Shown piece after piece: positions 12,360 through 23,529 of a stretch of 64,000 nucleotides of DNA; the stretch's first letter is position 1, and each line of letters starts with the position of its first letter. The notes under the pieces are model-generated. The model searched no databases, was not told where the DNA came from, and saw only the letters and a list, made by a program, of their open reading frames with translations. The DNA comes from Liriodendron chinense (taxonomy: Eukaryota; Streptophyta; Magnoliopsida; Magnoliales; Magnoliaceae): positions 8,735,861 to 8,799,860 of the forward strand of contig ML058453.1 of assembly GCA_003013855.2 (NCBI GenBank), written 5' to 3'. The position numbers and the translations under genes are program-made.

Positions 12360-14448
12360 GAATGTTAACTGTAAAATAAAACTCACATTAGACTATATAT
12401 ATGAAGTTTCAGGCAAATAAACATTCAATTGATTGAGGGCCTTCAATTGAATTATCCAGGATGAAAGTGGGCCTAATAATCAATCCTGGTGAGAATCGGC
12501 CACATTATCATGACTCCTCCTGTGGGTGGTAGTCATAACATGCAGATGGTTCTCCTGTACTTAAAACTTAAATGGTGATCGTCTATGTTTTCGTCACCGT
12601 CTGCATGTGTTCATGTCCGTGCTAAAGTGGTGATCGTTTGTGTTTTCGTCACCGTCTGTATTGGACGTGAACGCAACTGTATGCAATCCTTTAATTTAAT
12701 CCCAACATTACAAGTCTGAATTCATGCGAATCTTCAATGATAGTGGTCACTGTGGTGGCTAACACTACCAGATCCAACTCCATGATTTTCGACTTAGGAC
12801 TGCAATCATGTGTTCATATCCCTACAAAAATGGTGAACGTCTTTGTTTTCGTCACCATCTGCATAGGAAACAAACACAACTGTATGCAATCCTCTACTTA
12901 AACCCAATATTATAAGTCCAGAATTGTGCAAATCTTCACTAATTGAGGTCACTGTGGTGGCTAACACAATCAGATCCAATCCCACAAAATTTGGACTTAG
13001 GATTGCGATTTAATCCTGCCCTCAACGAATTAGTATACAAAATAGTCTGATATGGACATCATTAATGAACATACAAGATCTGACCCTTAATATTCACAAG
13101 ATAGACAACTCAGATTAAAAGTTTAACTTTATTTGGTTGAACAATCAAATCATTACTTTGGGGTTTATAAAATGGACAATTCAAACCTGATGCTCAAGGT
13201 CCATATGATGGAAGGTCCAAATGGCTAAGTGTCCATCTAGTGAATGAATCAGAATGTACACTCATTTTAACCTTAATAGATGGGCCATATGCTAATGAAA
13301 GTGGGCCCATTTGACAATCCAGCCCATTAATGTGGGCACCAAAGAAACCAAAAAATGGCATTTTTCCTATTCACGAGCCCTTAGCCGTGATCCACATAAA
13401 GGGATTGGAGAGTAGCCTTAGAGGAAATGGCCCACTGGAGGATCTGAAGCAAGAGTGGGTCCGCACGGCAGGGCAATGGCCAGGGCCCACAACCATTCAA
13501 AACACGGGCGCTGGCCCCTCTTAAAAAAAAAGGAAAATCGGCTGTGTGAGAGAGTGAGAGAGAGAAAAGGGTGAAAACCCTAATCTCATATGCAAGCCGC
13601 AGCAGCAGCCGCCCTCTCTCCGAAGACCAGCAGCCCTGGCTCTTCTCCGAGGACCGGCAGCCCTGCCTCTTCTCTTTCCAAGGTCAGTCACCGTCGGAGC
13701 AACTGACTATGGACGAGTAATGGCGGCGATGAGCCACTCTTAGCCCCGGTTGCAGTCCCTGCTGGTGTCGCTGCCCTGTCTCAAGGGAAAACAGTCCAAC
13801 GGCTGTTGCAGAGGAGAGAAAACAAGGGGGTTTGGAGAAACCCTAACACCGACTGCCGCAATGGCGGCCTAAGCCGCCGCAATTAATGGATGCCGGTGGT
13901 GCATCTCCCCAGCCATTACAGCGACCTCCATTGCCGCTTCTGACGGAAGCTAGATCCGGAGAAGAAGCTGAGATGGATTTGGCTTTTCTTCGCCACCTTC
14001 CCCAAATCAGCGACTGCCCATCGGAGTGGCAAGGTTCAATGGCCGGCTCCATCGCATAGCGATGAACGGCATTGATTCTGTATACTGTAAGAGGGCTATA
14101 GATGGAATAGGTCATGACTTTCATCGAATTCCAACAACAGGGACAGCAGATTCTAGAGAGATTTGCCGGAATCTATGGCTCCTCTGTTACGCCACTGTCG
14201 TTAGAATCTTCAGTTGCCGTGACCATCAATCGTTGCCACCGGAATCATTGGCGGCTATAATGGCAGCCACGATCAAGCAACATAGAGAATAGCCACAGGT
14301 ATGACTGTTTACTGTTTAGGGTTTGGAAAACTCGTGGCCCAGATCCGAAACTGGATGTCCATGAATGGGCGGTTCAGATCCGGTCCATGGGATTTCAATG
14401 ATGGATTTGATAATCCAAAGGGATCCACCATAACCGATGCACAGATGG
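12360..14448 (-). other. 5' internal region of Copia element 1 without recognisable gag
   Basis: Between the primer-binding site and pol, about 2.1 kb contains only short frames and no UBN2/gag or CCHC motif. It holds a tandem repeat at 12540-13015 and, read on the + strand at 13530-13700, a gene-leader-like stretch (GA-rich, 'GTGAAAACCCTAATCTC', then GC-rich). The gag may have been deleted and replaced by unrelated sequence. I see no function in it. Confidence 0.6.
12540..13015 (+). repeat. About 205-bp tandem repeat inside Copia element 1
   Basis: The units share 'TTTTCGTCACC', 'CAACTGTATGCAATCCT' and 'GTCACTGTGGTGGCTAACAC'. Two near-complete units run at about 12625-12815 and 12829-13010, and a partial copy starts near 12565. 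The repeat lies in the region where gag would be expected. Confidence 0.8.
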
Positions 14449-14460
14449 TCTCTGATACCA
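14449..14460 (-). promoter_or_regulatory. Primer-binding site of Copia element 1
   Basis: On the - strand this reads TGGTATCAGAGA, two bases inside the 5' LTR. It matches the 3' end of initiator-Met tRNA as used by most plant Copia elements, with the last base differing from the common form. Confidence 0.85.
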
Positions 14461-14462
14461 AC

Positions 14463-14920
14463 TGTAAGAAAACTCTATATTGCGGAATACATAGGACCTT
14501 GCTGTGCATCAGATATGGAGATCGAATAACTGGAATAAACACATACCTGTCTGGTGGGCCATCTCGAATTAGAGATCTGGATCTTCCTCTCCTGGGATTG
14601 CTGTAGAGAAAAACTTTAGATGGGGCTTGTTTTCAGTGTAATCCCGGATTGGGGACCCAGCACCCTTTAAATAGGGTTTGTAGTGGGTGTGGCAGTGTTT
14701 GAAACCCACCAAAACACTGCCACCCTTGCTCCACACGAATTTGGCTATCAGGAATCCATGTTCAACTACAATACTGCCTCAGGCAGTGTAGACGCGCAAC
14801 CCCTCTTTATTCTGTAGATCACGACTGTAGTGGGGTCCACTGATCAGTCCACACATGAATCTGCATCTGTATTCAAATCTGAACCACTGATCAGTCGGCC
14901 CACTATATAGAAAACTTACA
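14463..14920 (-). repeat. 5' LTR of Copia element 1
   Basis: This 458-bp LTR differs from the one at 8158-8615 by four transitions. Because the element reads leftward, this is its promoter-bearing copy. Confidence 0.95.
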
Positions 14921-15368
14921 CTTTTCTCTTTTAATGATCCACTTTCATTGTATAGATGGCCCTCCTAATGAGTGGACCGACCTAGTTTTTGGGCCACCAC
15001 ATTTCACTTGATATCCAAAATCGCACGTAAATCAGCTGCTGCGGAGTTTGAAACAGTTGTGAATATGAATATCTTTCTTGAGAGAATACATTTGTTTGCC
15101 ATGAAATAATCACAATGTTCTTAAATGGAAAAACTAGGATGATGAGCTGAGTGGGGAGGAAGCATCGGTTGATATTGCTACTTAGGAAAACTTGGAGAAT
15201 CTTGTGAAGATCGGCGAACGGTTGTTGCAGAAACCAGTGTCAAGGGTGAATTTGGAGAATGGCGTTTTCCAACCTGTCGAGAACAGAGGCACTAATGAAC
15301 AAGCTCTCATTAGGTGGAGCTTAAACCCCTCCAACTGCAGTTATTACAGTTAATATCTTTAAGAATGT

Positions 15369-15410
15369 GTTTGGTTGCACCAAATATCATGATATTTGGT
15401 GCAACCAAAC
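15369..15410. repeat. Perfect 42-bp palindrome (MITE remnant) in intron 6 of copy 1
   Basis: Two exact 21-base arms meet at ATCA/TGAT; each arm contains GGTTGCACCAAATATCA or its complement. The equivalent place in copy 2 (about 55976-56005) keeps the outer GTTTGG..CCAAAC and one inner arm but has a different centre. A related half occurs at about 36530-36570. This fits a miniature palindromic transposon that decayed differently in the two copies. Confidence 0.75.
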
Positions 15411-15589
15411 GCAACCTAATCAATTATACTAATCACCATTTTTTGGAATAGGTTTGCCAAGCAACTTTCCCAGGAAAGGAAACTTCGGGAGATGAGATCG
15501 CCAAACACCAAGCCTATCAAAATCAATTGATCAGGCATTGCGTTTCTACAATTAGCATTGTAATGCTGTTATGGTTTTATTAGAGGTTT

Positions 15590-15965
15590 CTTTTTATAAA
15601 TAAAAGTGGGAAACTTTGTTGGAAGTAGCAAACCAATAACTCAACAGTTTCAGTATCAATGTCCTAGCAATTTCAGCAACCTTGAAAAGGGTCTCATTGA
15701 AAGTGTTGTAACAGCGGAACCTTTGGAGAAATGGAGAGTCATTGTAACCTAAAATTTGTCTTTATTTCTGTCAGTTTTCAGTCATGTATAGAGCTTATAT
15801 AAGGACGTGCTTTGTAGTCATTTGATCATCACTTGATCAGAAATCCAGCAATAAGAAAATCTTAGTTTCCCCCTTTTTTTGTCTAGTTATTTAGAATTTC
15901 TCACAAAGCTTTGTAAAGCTAGCAAACTTTTCTTTTTCTTTTTCGTTATCATTTTTACTGAAAAA
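15590..15965 (+). mobile_element. Insertion of about 370 bp downstream of patatin copy 1, LTR-like fragment
   Basis: Copy 2 runs directly from 'TTATTAGAGG' to 'CATGAGGATTAG', whereas copy 1 has about 370 extra bases between them. The insert contains a promoter-like 'GCTTATATAAGGACGTGC' and an A/T-rich end. It resembles a piece of a retrotransposon LTR, but its exact ends are unclear. Confidence 0.45.
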
Positions 15966-16085
15966 GATTACATGAGGATTAGTGCGATTGCCATTGATTT
16001 TTGTGATGTGACCCATCTACATGGACCAGCAAATGAAGGGTCTTGATTACAGTGCAACGCGTCTGAACCAAGGGGTTCTCCTGCA

Positions 16086-16608
16086 CGAGAGAGGTGTTAC
16101 CTCCAGGTAACACCTTAGTGGGTGTTTCCCTTACCGTGGGGCCCTCCTTGATGAAATTTTGTCTATGCACGCCGTCCATCCGTTTCTCCAGTCCATTTTA
16201 AGACATGGACCCAAAAATTAAGAAGACAAAATTCTCTGGTGGACCACACTGCAGGAAACAGTGGTGCTTGAGTGCCTCACCATTAAAAATTCCAAAGGGC
16301 CTATTGTAAGGTTTTTGTAATTTTTATTTTCCATCCAACTTGTTGATAATGTCAAGAAGACCTAGATTAAGGATAATATAAATATCAGCTTGAACTAAAA
16401 CTTTTGTGGCTCACAAAAATCATTTAATGCTCATTCATCATTGTTTCTAGAGGTATGGTACACCTGAGATTTGGAACTTCTTAAGGTTTGGGATATGAAA
16501 AAAAAAAGTTGAACGGAGTGGATATACAAAAAGTACATCAAAGTGGACCCCACACGGTTAGGGTAACACCCACTAAGCTGTTACCCGGGTAACAGCTAAT
16601 CCGCTCCC
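16086..16608. mobile_element. MULE-like MITE, 523 bp
   Basis: The insert is absent from copy 2 and flanked by CTCCTGCA (16078-16085 and 16609-16616). The ends are inverted: left 'GGTAACACCTTAGTGGGTG', right 'AACACCCACTAAGCTGTTAC'. No coding capacity. Length, TSD size and internal text ('CACCGTCCATCC'-type, 'GGATCAAGC'-like) resemble the elements at 19557-20069 and 53215-53729. Confidence 0.75.
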
Positions 16609-17499
16609 CTCCTGCAAACTGTGGAACTCGATTAAGAGGGGTAGGATTGCTAATCTACTGGGCTTGGGCTGCTATGAAGGTCGTGGTCTGTGCTGGACTT
16701 TACTATTTTGTTATCGCCCTGGACCTGTTAATGCGGGCCAAATGCCAGGCGTAGGTATGAATGTCAGGCAAGATAGTGGGCCTGATTAAAAGGGCTGGGA
16801 GTTCAGGTTTACTCGGCCCATTGCCAACCCTACGCTCTGCACTTGCCGAATGAGGAGCTTTTAGTAGGCCTGGGCTGGTTCAGGCCTGGATTTGGAAGTG
16901 GTCGGGCTGGGCTAATTTGAAATATTGATTGTACCTGGCCATCTCATTTAGTTTGACGGTTTTTGTAGCTGTTTTATTTACTGGCTATCTATTTGTGGGA
17001 CACTGATCAGAGGAATGAAATATGAATAACTTCGGAACTTTTTGGGACATTCCTATATCCACATTGGAAAAATGAGATGAATGATTCGGAAGGTTGATAA
17101 ATCATGGGCCCACTTTGTAATGTCTGGCCCATCAGGCACCAAGTTCTCTGGTCCTCCAACATCAAGATGTGAATAGAGAATCTTGATGGGGCCAGTTTGT
17201 ACCATTGGCCGGATTGTTCTCGAACTTATACTATGGCAGTGTATGATGGTCGATACGCAGGCACTGAAAAATTATATGCATAGCATATATTAAATCAAAT
17301 TAAGCATACAAAATTGTGGAACCCGGCCACTGTGGCAAAGTCAGAGTACAGAAATTAGAATGGTTGAAAAATACTAACCTCTTATCTGTGGCACTTGTTT
17401 GTTGAAATAGGGCCATTGGATGCATTTTTACTGTTAACCATCCAATAAATGTCCGCCAAGGCAAAAAGAATCTATTCGGAAGCACTATCCCCTGCCTTT

Positions 17500-17995
17500 T
17501 CACAAATCACTTGATAGGTGAGTACAAATTGGTGGTTGAGAGGATGATTGGATCCTATGTCCAGTCTCCAGTGAAACTTTGAGTTGAATAAACTCTAGCA
17601 TGCCCATACAGCTTACCCACACATGAAAATGGAATATAGGTCCTCACCTAGTTTGATTGAATTGGCAGCAACAAGCAACATGAGACAAATTGATAGTTTG
17701 AACTGCCATTAGTTCTTGGGTGTGCTGCGCCCCATGTGCTCAATGAATGGATTCAGCATACCAACCATGTGTGTTCCATGGGGCGAAAACCACACTGACC
17801 AGATGATTGAATGGGCCACACAGTAGTCTGCAAATGAACGGTTAAAACTAGAAAAGGCCACCAGTTCAGATTCTGCATGGCACATGCAATAGTCCTTCAA
17901 CTGGTTGGGCAGTAGCGACTCATCACTAACAATTTTTGTATAATGGGCCATACATGACAGGACCCAGTAGCTGAGCAGTTTCGATCACTAACCTG
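17500..17995. other. Intergenic DNA past the duplicated patatin unit
   Basis: The similarity to the copy 2 flank fades near 17510 (about 58060 in copy 2). I see no gene here, only diverged 'GGGCCACAC'-type repeat text. Confidence 0.5.
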
Positions 17996-18750
17996 TTTGG
18001 TACGTGAGCTTAAGTAACGTGCTGTTTGGTAAACTGAAAAATTAAGTCTGAAAATTAATTTAAGTACTGAAAACTTAAAGTGCTGAATTTAAGTACTTAT
18101 AAGAATTGAAAAATTTGTTTGGTAATTTATCTGAATACTACCATTGAAAACTTATCATGGCCGCAAAAGTTTCGGATCAAGCTAATATTTGTGTTTTCCC
18201 TTAATCCAGGTCTTTATGTTATGATGAACAGGGTTGATCGTAAATAAACATCATGGTGGGCCCTAGTAAGGTTTCAATGGTGGGCATCATTGTCCCCATT
18301 GCTTTCAGTGGTGTGGTCCACCTGAGGTTTGGACCTGTCTCAATTTTGGGCTCATGCCTTAAAATCATCTCTCCAAATGGATAAACTATGTAGATATAAT
18401 ACATACATTATAATGTTGGGGCTTATAGAATTTGGTGACTTCAAGTATTTGCGTGGGGTGGTTTCATGGATGGGAAAGTAAACAAAGATGGGTAATCTTG
18501 CCATTTTTAAATGTTAATAGGGATACTTTTGTTAATTTTTATCTAAAAATTTAAAGAGAAACCACTTACCGCATTCGGCTATAAACTTTAAGTCAAGTTG
18601 GCATGACTTAAAATAATCCACTTAATTTAAGTGATTTTTCCAATTAAGCACTTAAATTTTTTTAGTTACCAAACGGTCTGAATTACTAAAATCACTGAAA
18701 ATATCATTTTTCAGTGATAAGTCGTGGAATTAAGTTTTACCAAACGCACC
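17995..18750. mobile_element. Non-autonomous TIR element (hAT- or PIF-like)
   Basis: The outer text 'GTTTGGTAAACTGAAAAATTA' near 18026 is mirrored by 'AATTAAGTTTTACCAAAC' near 18727-18745, giving inverted ends of about 18 bp around a non-coding body. The middle (18160-18390) carries the same 'GGATCAAGCTAATATTTGTG' text as the MULE-like MITEs, so it may be a nest of two elements. No target duplication could be fixed. Confidence 0.45.
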
Positions 18751-19556
18751 CTAAGATTAGGTGTGATGAAATTGCATTGGGTCCTGTTAAAATTCCATTA
18801 AGGCACTACACCAAAATCCGTAATCAGGAACGGCCAAGTCTTTGGTTTGGAGGTGATGGGAAGGGATGGGAAGGGCTGGGATCAAGTGGGATGTAATTGC
18901 ATTTTATTTTATTTTATTTATTTATTTTGGGTTGGTCATGCAACGCACACACCTTGGTATTGCATTTGATCCCACGTGAGATTTTTGGAAATCCACTACA
19001 TCAGTAGGCCCCACATAGATGCATATGTTTTATCCGTACCGTCCATCCATATACACCCTTTATATGTAACATTTGACTTGTATATGTGTGCAAGTGACCC
19101 AGTTGTGAATCTCGATTGTTGATTACAATTCAATGGTCCCCCAACATGGGTTTAGCTAAATACAATGTTTATTCACATCAAAAATCTCATCTCAAATGTG
19201 GAAATTGGATAGTTGAAATACCATGGTATTTCAAAACATGCCATCATTGTGCAATAATGTTGTTAATCCCATCTAATGCAATTCCATCCCATTCAATCCT
19301 ACAGACCAAACAGCACTAAAGGCATTGTTTGATGTGTAGGACCCACTTCCATGGAACTCTTGGGTTTCAACATTTGGATGCCCTTTACAAGTTCTTTCAG
19401 AAAAGTAAAGAAGCATCTTCCATGGAGCTCTCGTCCGAGTTCTAATTCCCGGATCCAAATGACAAAAGAAAGAGCATGCACCATGTACGGTGGGGCTGCG
19501 GACTACATTTTCAAGTGGTCCTGCGGATTACTAAGACATTCCTCCTTCATATTCAG

Positions 19557-20069
19557 GTAAGCGGATAGCGAACGGAGTTACTCAGCGTGGGGTCTACCAT
19601 GATTTATGTATTTTATCCACTCCATCAATCTATTTTAACATATAATTTTAGCGCTTGATGCAAAAAATTAAGCTTATCAAAGCTCAAGTGGCCCACACTG
19701 CAGGAAAGAATGTGAATTGAACCTGTACTATAGAAAATTTCTTGGAGGTCACAAAAGTTTTGGATCAAGCTGATATTTGTGTTTTCCCTTCATACATGTC
19801 TTTGAGATCTTATGAACAGGTTGGATGACAAATAAACATCACTGTGGGCCCTATGAAGGTTTCAACGGTGGAAATCATTATTCCCACTGTTTCCTATGGT
19901 ATGATCCACTTGAGATTTGGATATGCTTCAAGTTTGGGCTAAACCGCTAATATGAGCTGGAAAAATGGATGGACGGTGTAGATAAGCCACATACATTCAC
20001 AGTGGGCCCAACTGAGTTTAATCAAGACGATAAGAGCGTCCTGAGTAACTCCGTTCGCAATCAGACTTC
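19557..20069. mobile_element. MULE-like MITE, 513 bp
   Basis: The element is flanked by a 9-bp duplication CATATTCAG (19548-19556 and 20070-20078). Its ends are inverted: GCGGATAGCGAACGGAGTTA on the left, and TAACTCCGTTCGCAATC on the right. There is no coding sequence. A 9-bp duplication is the signature of Mutator-like transposition. Confidence 0.85.
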
Positions 20070-20078
20070 CATATTCAG

Positions 20079-21463
20079 ATAACGGTGTCAATGAGCCGGT
20101 ATCAGGCTTAAAAAATCAGAATTTTGAATAAGAACAGCTATAAGGCCCGGCCCGAAATAGTTCAAAATCCTGGCCAACACCTATCCAAGCCCGGCCCATT
20201 GACAGCCCTATATTCGGTTCTTGTATGGTCTCCTTTTGGGATTGGACTAAAAGAAAAGTTAGCTAACTTCCAACTACAAAAGTACCAACACATTCTTTCC
20301 CGTACAGCCACTGTAGGTGGATTTTCACACCTACCCCTTTCTTTCTTTCCATCGTGTCACGCCCTAGTGAATCTGATCCTATCAATGGAAGCATGCCCTG
20401 ACAATCTAACCCGTACATTCTGGGTTTGATTATAGATTGATGGTCATCAATTTCTAACCATGCATGTTTCTTTACATGTGGGGCCCATATGATGAGTGGA
20501 CGGGCTTGATTTTCAGATCAGGGCATGATCATGGCGCTACCGCCACATGATGAATAGCCAAGATCTTGAAGACAGGTCTCAAAATTCACCTCTACAATCG
20601 CTCCAGGCTACATCACGGGGTTTTCGACAATTGATCACATAGCATAATTTGTGGCTGCTCATCGCAGGCACTGCGTAAATGCACTCCAATCCAGACCATC
20701 CAACTTGTGGGCCTATCATGGATTAAGTCCGATCCAGACCACCAAAATTGTGGGCCTATTATGGATTGAGAATAGCCTTAAGATCTACCCACCATCGGAT
20801 TGGTGGCCATCAAATGGAAAAGTAAAAAAGAACATGATAAAATTCAATCAACGAGCAAAGTTTCGAATGGTTAAGAAGGTACTATTAATGGGACTTGTAG
20901 GCTGTGATCCGTTCACAATCGGGTCCATGAATTTAACGGTCTAGATTGTATGAGTTGACACAAAAAAGCAAAAATAAGACCGCCCATGGGAGAGGGCTTG
21001 TTAGGTTGCAGAACCTTGTAGCCAAAACATGTCTTGGTATGGCCTAGTTTGTTGGGTCTCCAGGTGGATGTGCCAAATCCAAAGCTTCAAGAACAACAAC
21101 AATCAACGACATCCTAGCCACCCAATCAGTGGCCTTCATAGCATAAATCGTTAGTGGCTTACATCTAGCAGGAGAAATATAGCGAATTGCTAGGATCATC
21201 TTATCTGTGTGATTTTTGAACCATGAACCATCCATGGTTGGTCCACTAGATGAACGGTCCCAACTCATTTACATACCCTTGTTGCGTGAATGGTGGAGAG
21301 GGGCCCCCGAATTCCCTCTGAACCCATCTCAACCACACCTTTTCCTTTAGTTTTAAACGTTTAATGCTTCTAACTTGTGGAATAAAGAAAATCAAAAGAA
21401 GTTCACCCTGAGATTAATATGTAAGAAAGAGTCATTCTAGTAGGCCTAAACTGAGTCGCTTAT
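20079..21463. other. Intergenic DNA between MITE and Copia element 2
   Basis: About 1.4 kb with no recognisable gene. Open frames here are short and look like chance. It ends with the CTTAT target of Copia element 2 at 21459-21463. Confidence 0.5.
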
Positions 21464-22581
21464 TGTTGAAAAGTTTGTTTTGAAAATAACTTTAAAAGAA
21501 AAAAAGGGAGTTTTGTTTTTGTCCCATATCGGATGGGAGAAAGGATTTTTACCTCTTTATAAGTAGGGTGTTGTGCACCTTACTTATTTATGGTGGAAGA
21601 GAGGGAGAATGGTGGCTTGCGTGTTCCAGCGCGCACGGGCTCGGTCTCGGGCACGGGCACGGGCTCGGGCTCGGGCTAGGTGCGAGGGCGTGGGCACGTG
21701 AGGCAGTGTGGCTGTAGAGGCGCTAGTGGCGCACTTAGCACTTCGCATGGGTCGCGACCTCGCAGACCGGAGCGAGACTGGTGCGAGTCGCGGTGCGACA
21801 GAGGCTAGGTAATAGGTCAGGTGGCTGGGTTCGGAACAGAGGAGGTGCTGTGGGTGGGAGGTCTGACAGAGAGACCTCTCTGCTTTTTATAAAGAGCTGC
21901 AGGGCCAATTAGAGGGACTTGTGTAACTGCTCATGCAGTAACGGTCCAGACCATGCAGTAACAGCTGCATGTGGCTAGCCCAACAGTCAGAAACGGCTAG
22001 CCATTGAGTCTAAACGGTCAGCATGCAGGTGCATAACTCCCACATGCACAACAGTCAGAAACTGCCATAAACGGCTAGTTTCTTACAACAGCCAGAAAAC
22101 AGCTAGTGCCATTATGACTCTGGACCAAAACTGTCAGCCACCCTTACCTATATAAACCGGACAGGTCTGGTTCATTCCAACACAACAACTGCAAACGCAA
22201 CTATCACTACTGAACCAGCACCCATCTGAAACGATTAGCCTCTCGGTTTGGTTAACTAAAACCAAGCCACTTAGACCAGTGTAGTGGTCTACTGCTATAA
22301 GAAAAAGACCTCCATTCTTGTTCTCTCTTTTTTTTTCTTCATCTGCCAAAGTGTGTTACTGAGTTCCATAGTGGTTTCTTCGTTTTTTGCTGAACGCAGA
22401 ACCACATAAGGCTCGTCGTATCCTGGAAGCAATCCGCCTGCAACCTATCAGCAGACTCAAAATAATTTGAGTAAGGGCGAATTACGCTTTAAGGACAGCG
22501 TGTTTTTCACGTGCTTCAGCCTGTCCTTATTCTCGGTTTTTTCCAATTTATTTATTTTTAAAGATCAGAAATTGATTAAAA
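21464..22581 (+). repeat. 5' LTR of Copia element 2
   Basis: It starts TGTTGAAAAGTTTG, and TTTATAAG at 21556-21563 is a likely TATA box. A GC-rich tract of repeated GGGCTC/GGGCAC hexamers runs at about 21640-21690. The 3' end reads GATTAAAA where the other LTR has GATCAACA, so this end has mutated and the terminal CA is lost. Confidence 0.9.
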
Positions 22582-22603
22582 TCTTAAAGCGTAATTTTTT
22601 GAT

Positions 22604-23529
22604 ATGGAAACCGAAGGGGTATCATCTATCAAACTGATGAACCAGGATCTGATTCGTCTGGACCGGTTCGATGGAACCAATTTCACCAGATGGCAGGATA
22701 AGATAAAGTTCCTGCTTACGGCGTTGAAGATATTCTATATCTTAGACCCGAACTTGAAGCCGCTTCCTCCAGCTACTGATACAGACACGACTGAGCAGAT
22801 CAACGCACGCATCAAGAGAGAAGAAGATAATCTGCTGTGTCGAGGATACATTCTGAACACGCTATCTGATCGTTTGTATGATCAATACACCAGAACTGAA
22901 TCTGCCAAAGAAATTTGGACCACTCTCGAGTTCAAATTCAAGACCGAAGAAGAAGGTACGAACAAATATCTTATAGCTAGCTATTTCGACTACACCATGG
23001 TAGATAACAAATCGCTGTTAGCCCAAATCGAAGAACTACAGCTAATTGTTGGCAAAATTAGTGCCCTAAAAATTGATATCCCTGAAGCTTTCCAAGTCGG
23101 GGCTATTATCGCAAAATTGCCCCCGAGTTGGACAGAATACAGGAAGAAACTGCTACATAAAACCGAGGATTATTCACTGGAACAAATCCAGAAACATATC
23201 CGAATAGAGGAAGAATCCCGAAACCGTGAGAAGAAAAATGGAAATGGGAATTCCTCATCCAAGGTGCAAGCAGTAGAAAGTACCCAAAACAAGAATCCCG
23301 AGAAGAACGGTTCCCTGAAACCCAATAAAGGGAAATTCAAGAAATCACAGAAGAAGAACGGAAAGTTCAAAGGCCCTTGCCATGTTTGTGGGAAAACCGG
23401 GCATTATGCTCGAGTATGCCGTCTTCGAAAATCGAAGAATGAGGCAAGTGCAGTTGAAGAAGACATAGTTGCCATGATCACTGAGGTAAACATGATCCAA
23501 GGCAAAGTACCCGGTTGGTGGTATGATAC
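22604..23529 (+). pseudogene. Copia gag of element 2 (capsid and CCHC knuckle), interrupted
   Basis: The frame opens at the ATG at 22604, only 22 bases past the LTR. Residues near the start (LDRFDGTNFTRWQDKIKF) and the body match the UBN2/gag-polypeptide family of Copia elements. A CCHC knuckle CHVCGKTGHYARVC lies at residues 259-272. The frame is cut at WWYD by the nested element at 23530; the same frame resumes at 26986 after the duplicated GATAC, with protease. Gag itself has no stop. Confidence 0.93.

Larger units (their letters stand above)
8158..14920 (-). mobile_element. Copia LTR retrotransposon, young but defective (6.76 kb)
   Basis: Two 458-bp LTRs flank a Copia polyprotein on the - strand, inside intron 5 of patatin copy 1. 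The target duplication is CTTTT (8153-8157 and 14921-14925), and removing the element restores the sequence seen in copy 2. By my count the LTRs differ at 4 of 458 positions, so insertion was recent. The primer site next to the 5' LTR reads TGGTATCAGAGA (- strand), the usual initiator-Met tRNA type. The polyprotein is damaged by one nonsense codon and one frameshift, and the 2.1 kb where gag should lie has no recognisable gag. Confidence 0.95.
267..15530 (+). pseudogene. Patatin-like phospholipase, copy 1 (partial, premature stop)
   Basis: Patatin-like proteins are lipid acyl hydrolases (phospholipase A/galactolipase type) with a Ser-Asp dyad. Visible exons, placed by homology to copy 2 and by GT/AG sites, are 267-451, 749-935, 2668-2829, 7746-8048, 15138-15313 and 15452-15530. 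Exon 2 carries the nucleophile motif GTSTGG and exon 4 the catalytic DGG of LIDGGVAANNP. All exon phases match copy 2; exons 3, 4 and 5 are each one codon shorter, so the gene was recently functional. Exon 6 has AAG-to-TAG at 15183-15185, which would remove about the last 68 residues; the frame behind it is otherwise open. Intron 3 holds a LINE tail, intron 4 a 4.36 kb TG..CA element, and intron 5 a 6.8 kb Copia element. Exon 1 is outside the window. The call as pseudogene rests on the TAG; an assembly error or a functional shortened protein is possible. Confidence 0.88.

Noticed and set aside
20340..20380. 'GTGTCACGCCCTAGTG' as a further end of the TGTCACG element family
   Set aside because: Only the first ten bases agree and no partner end or flank repeat is present.
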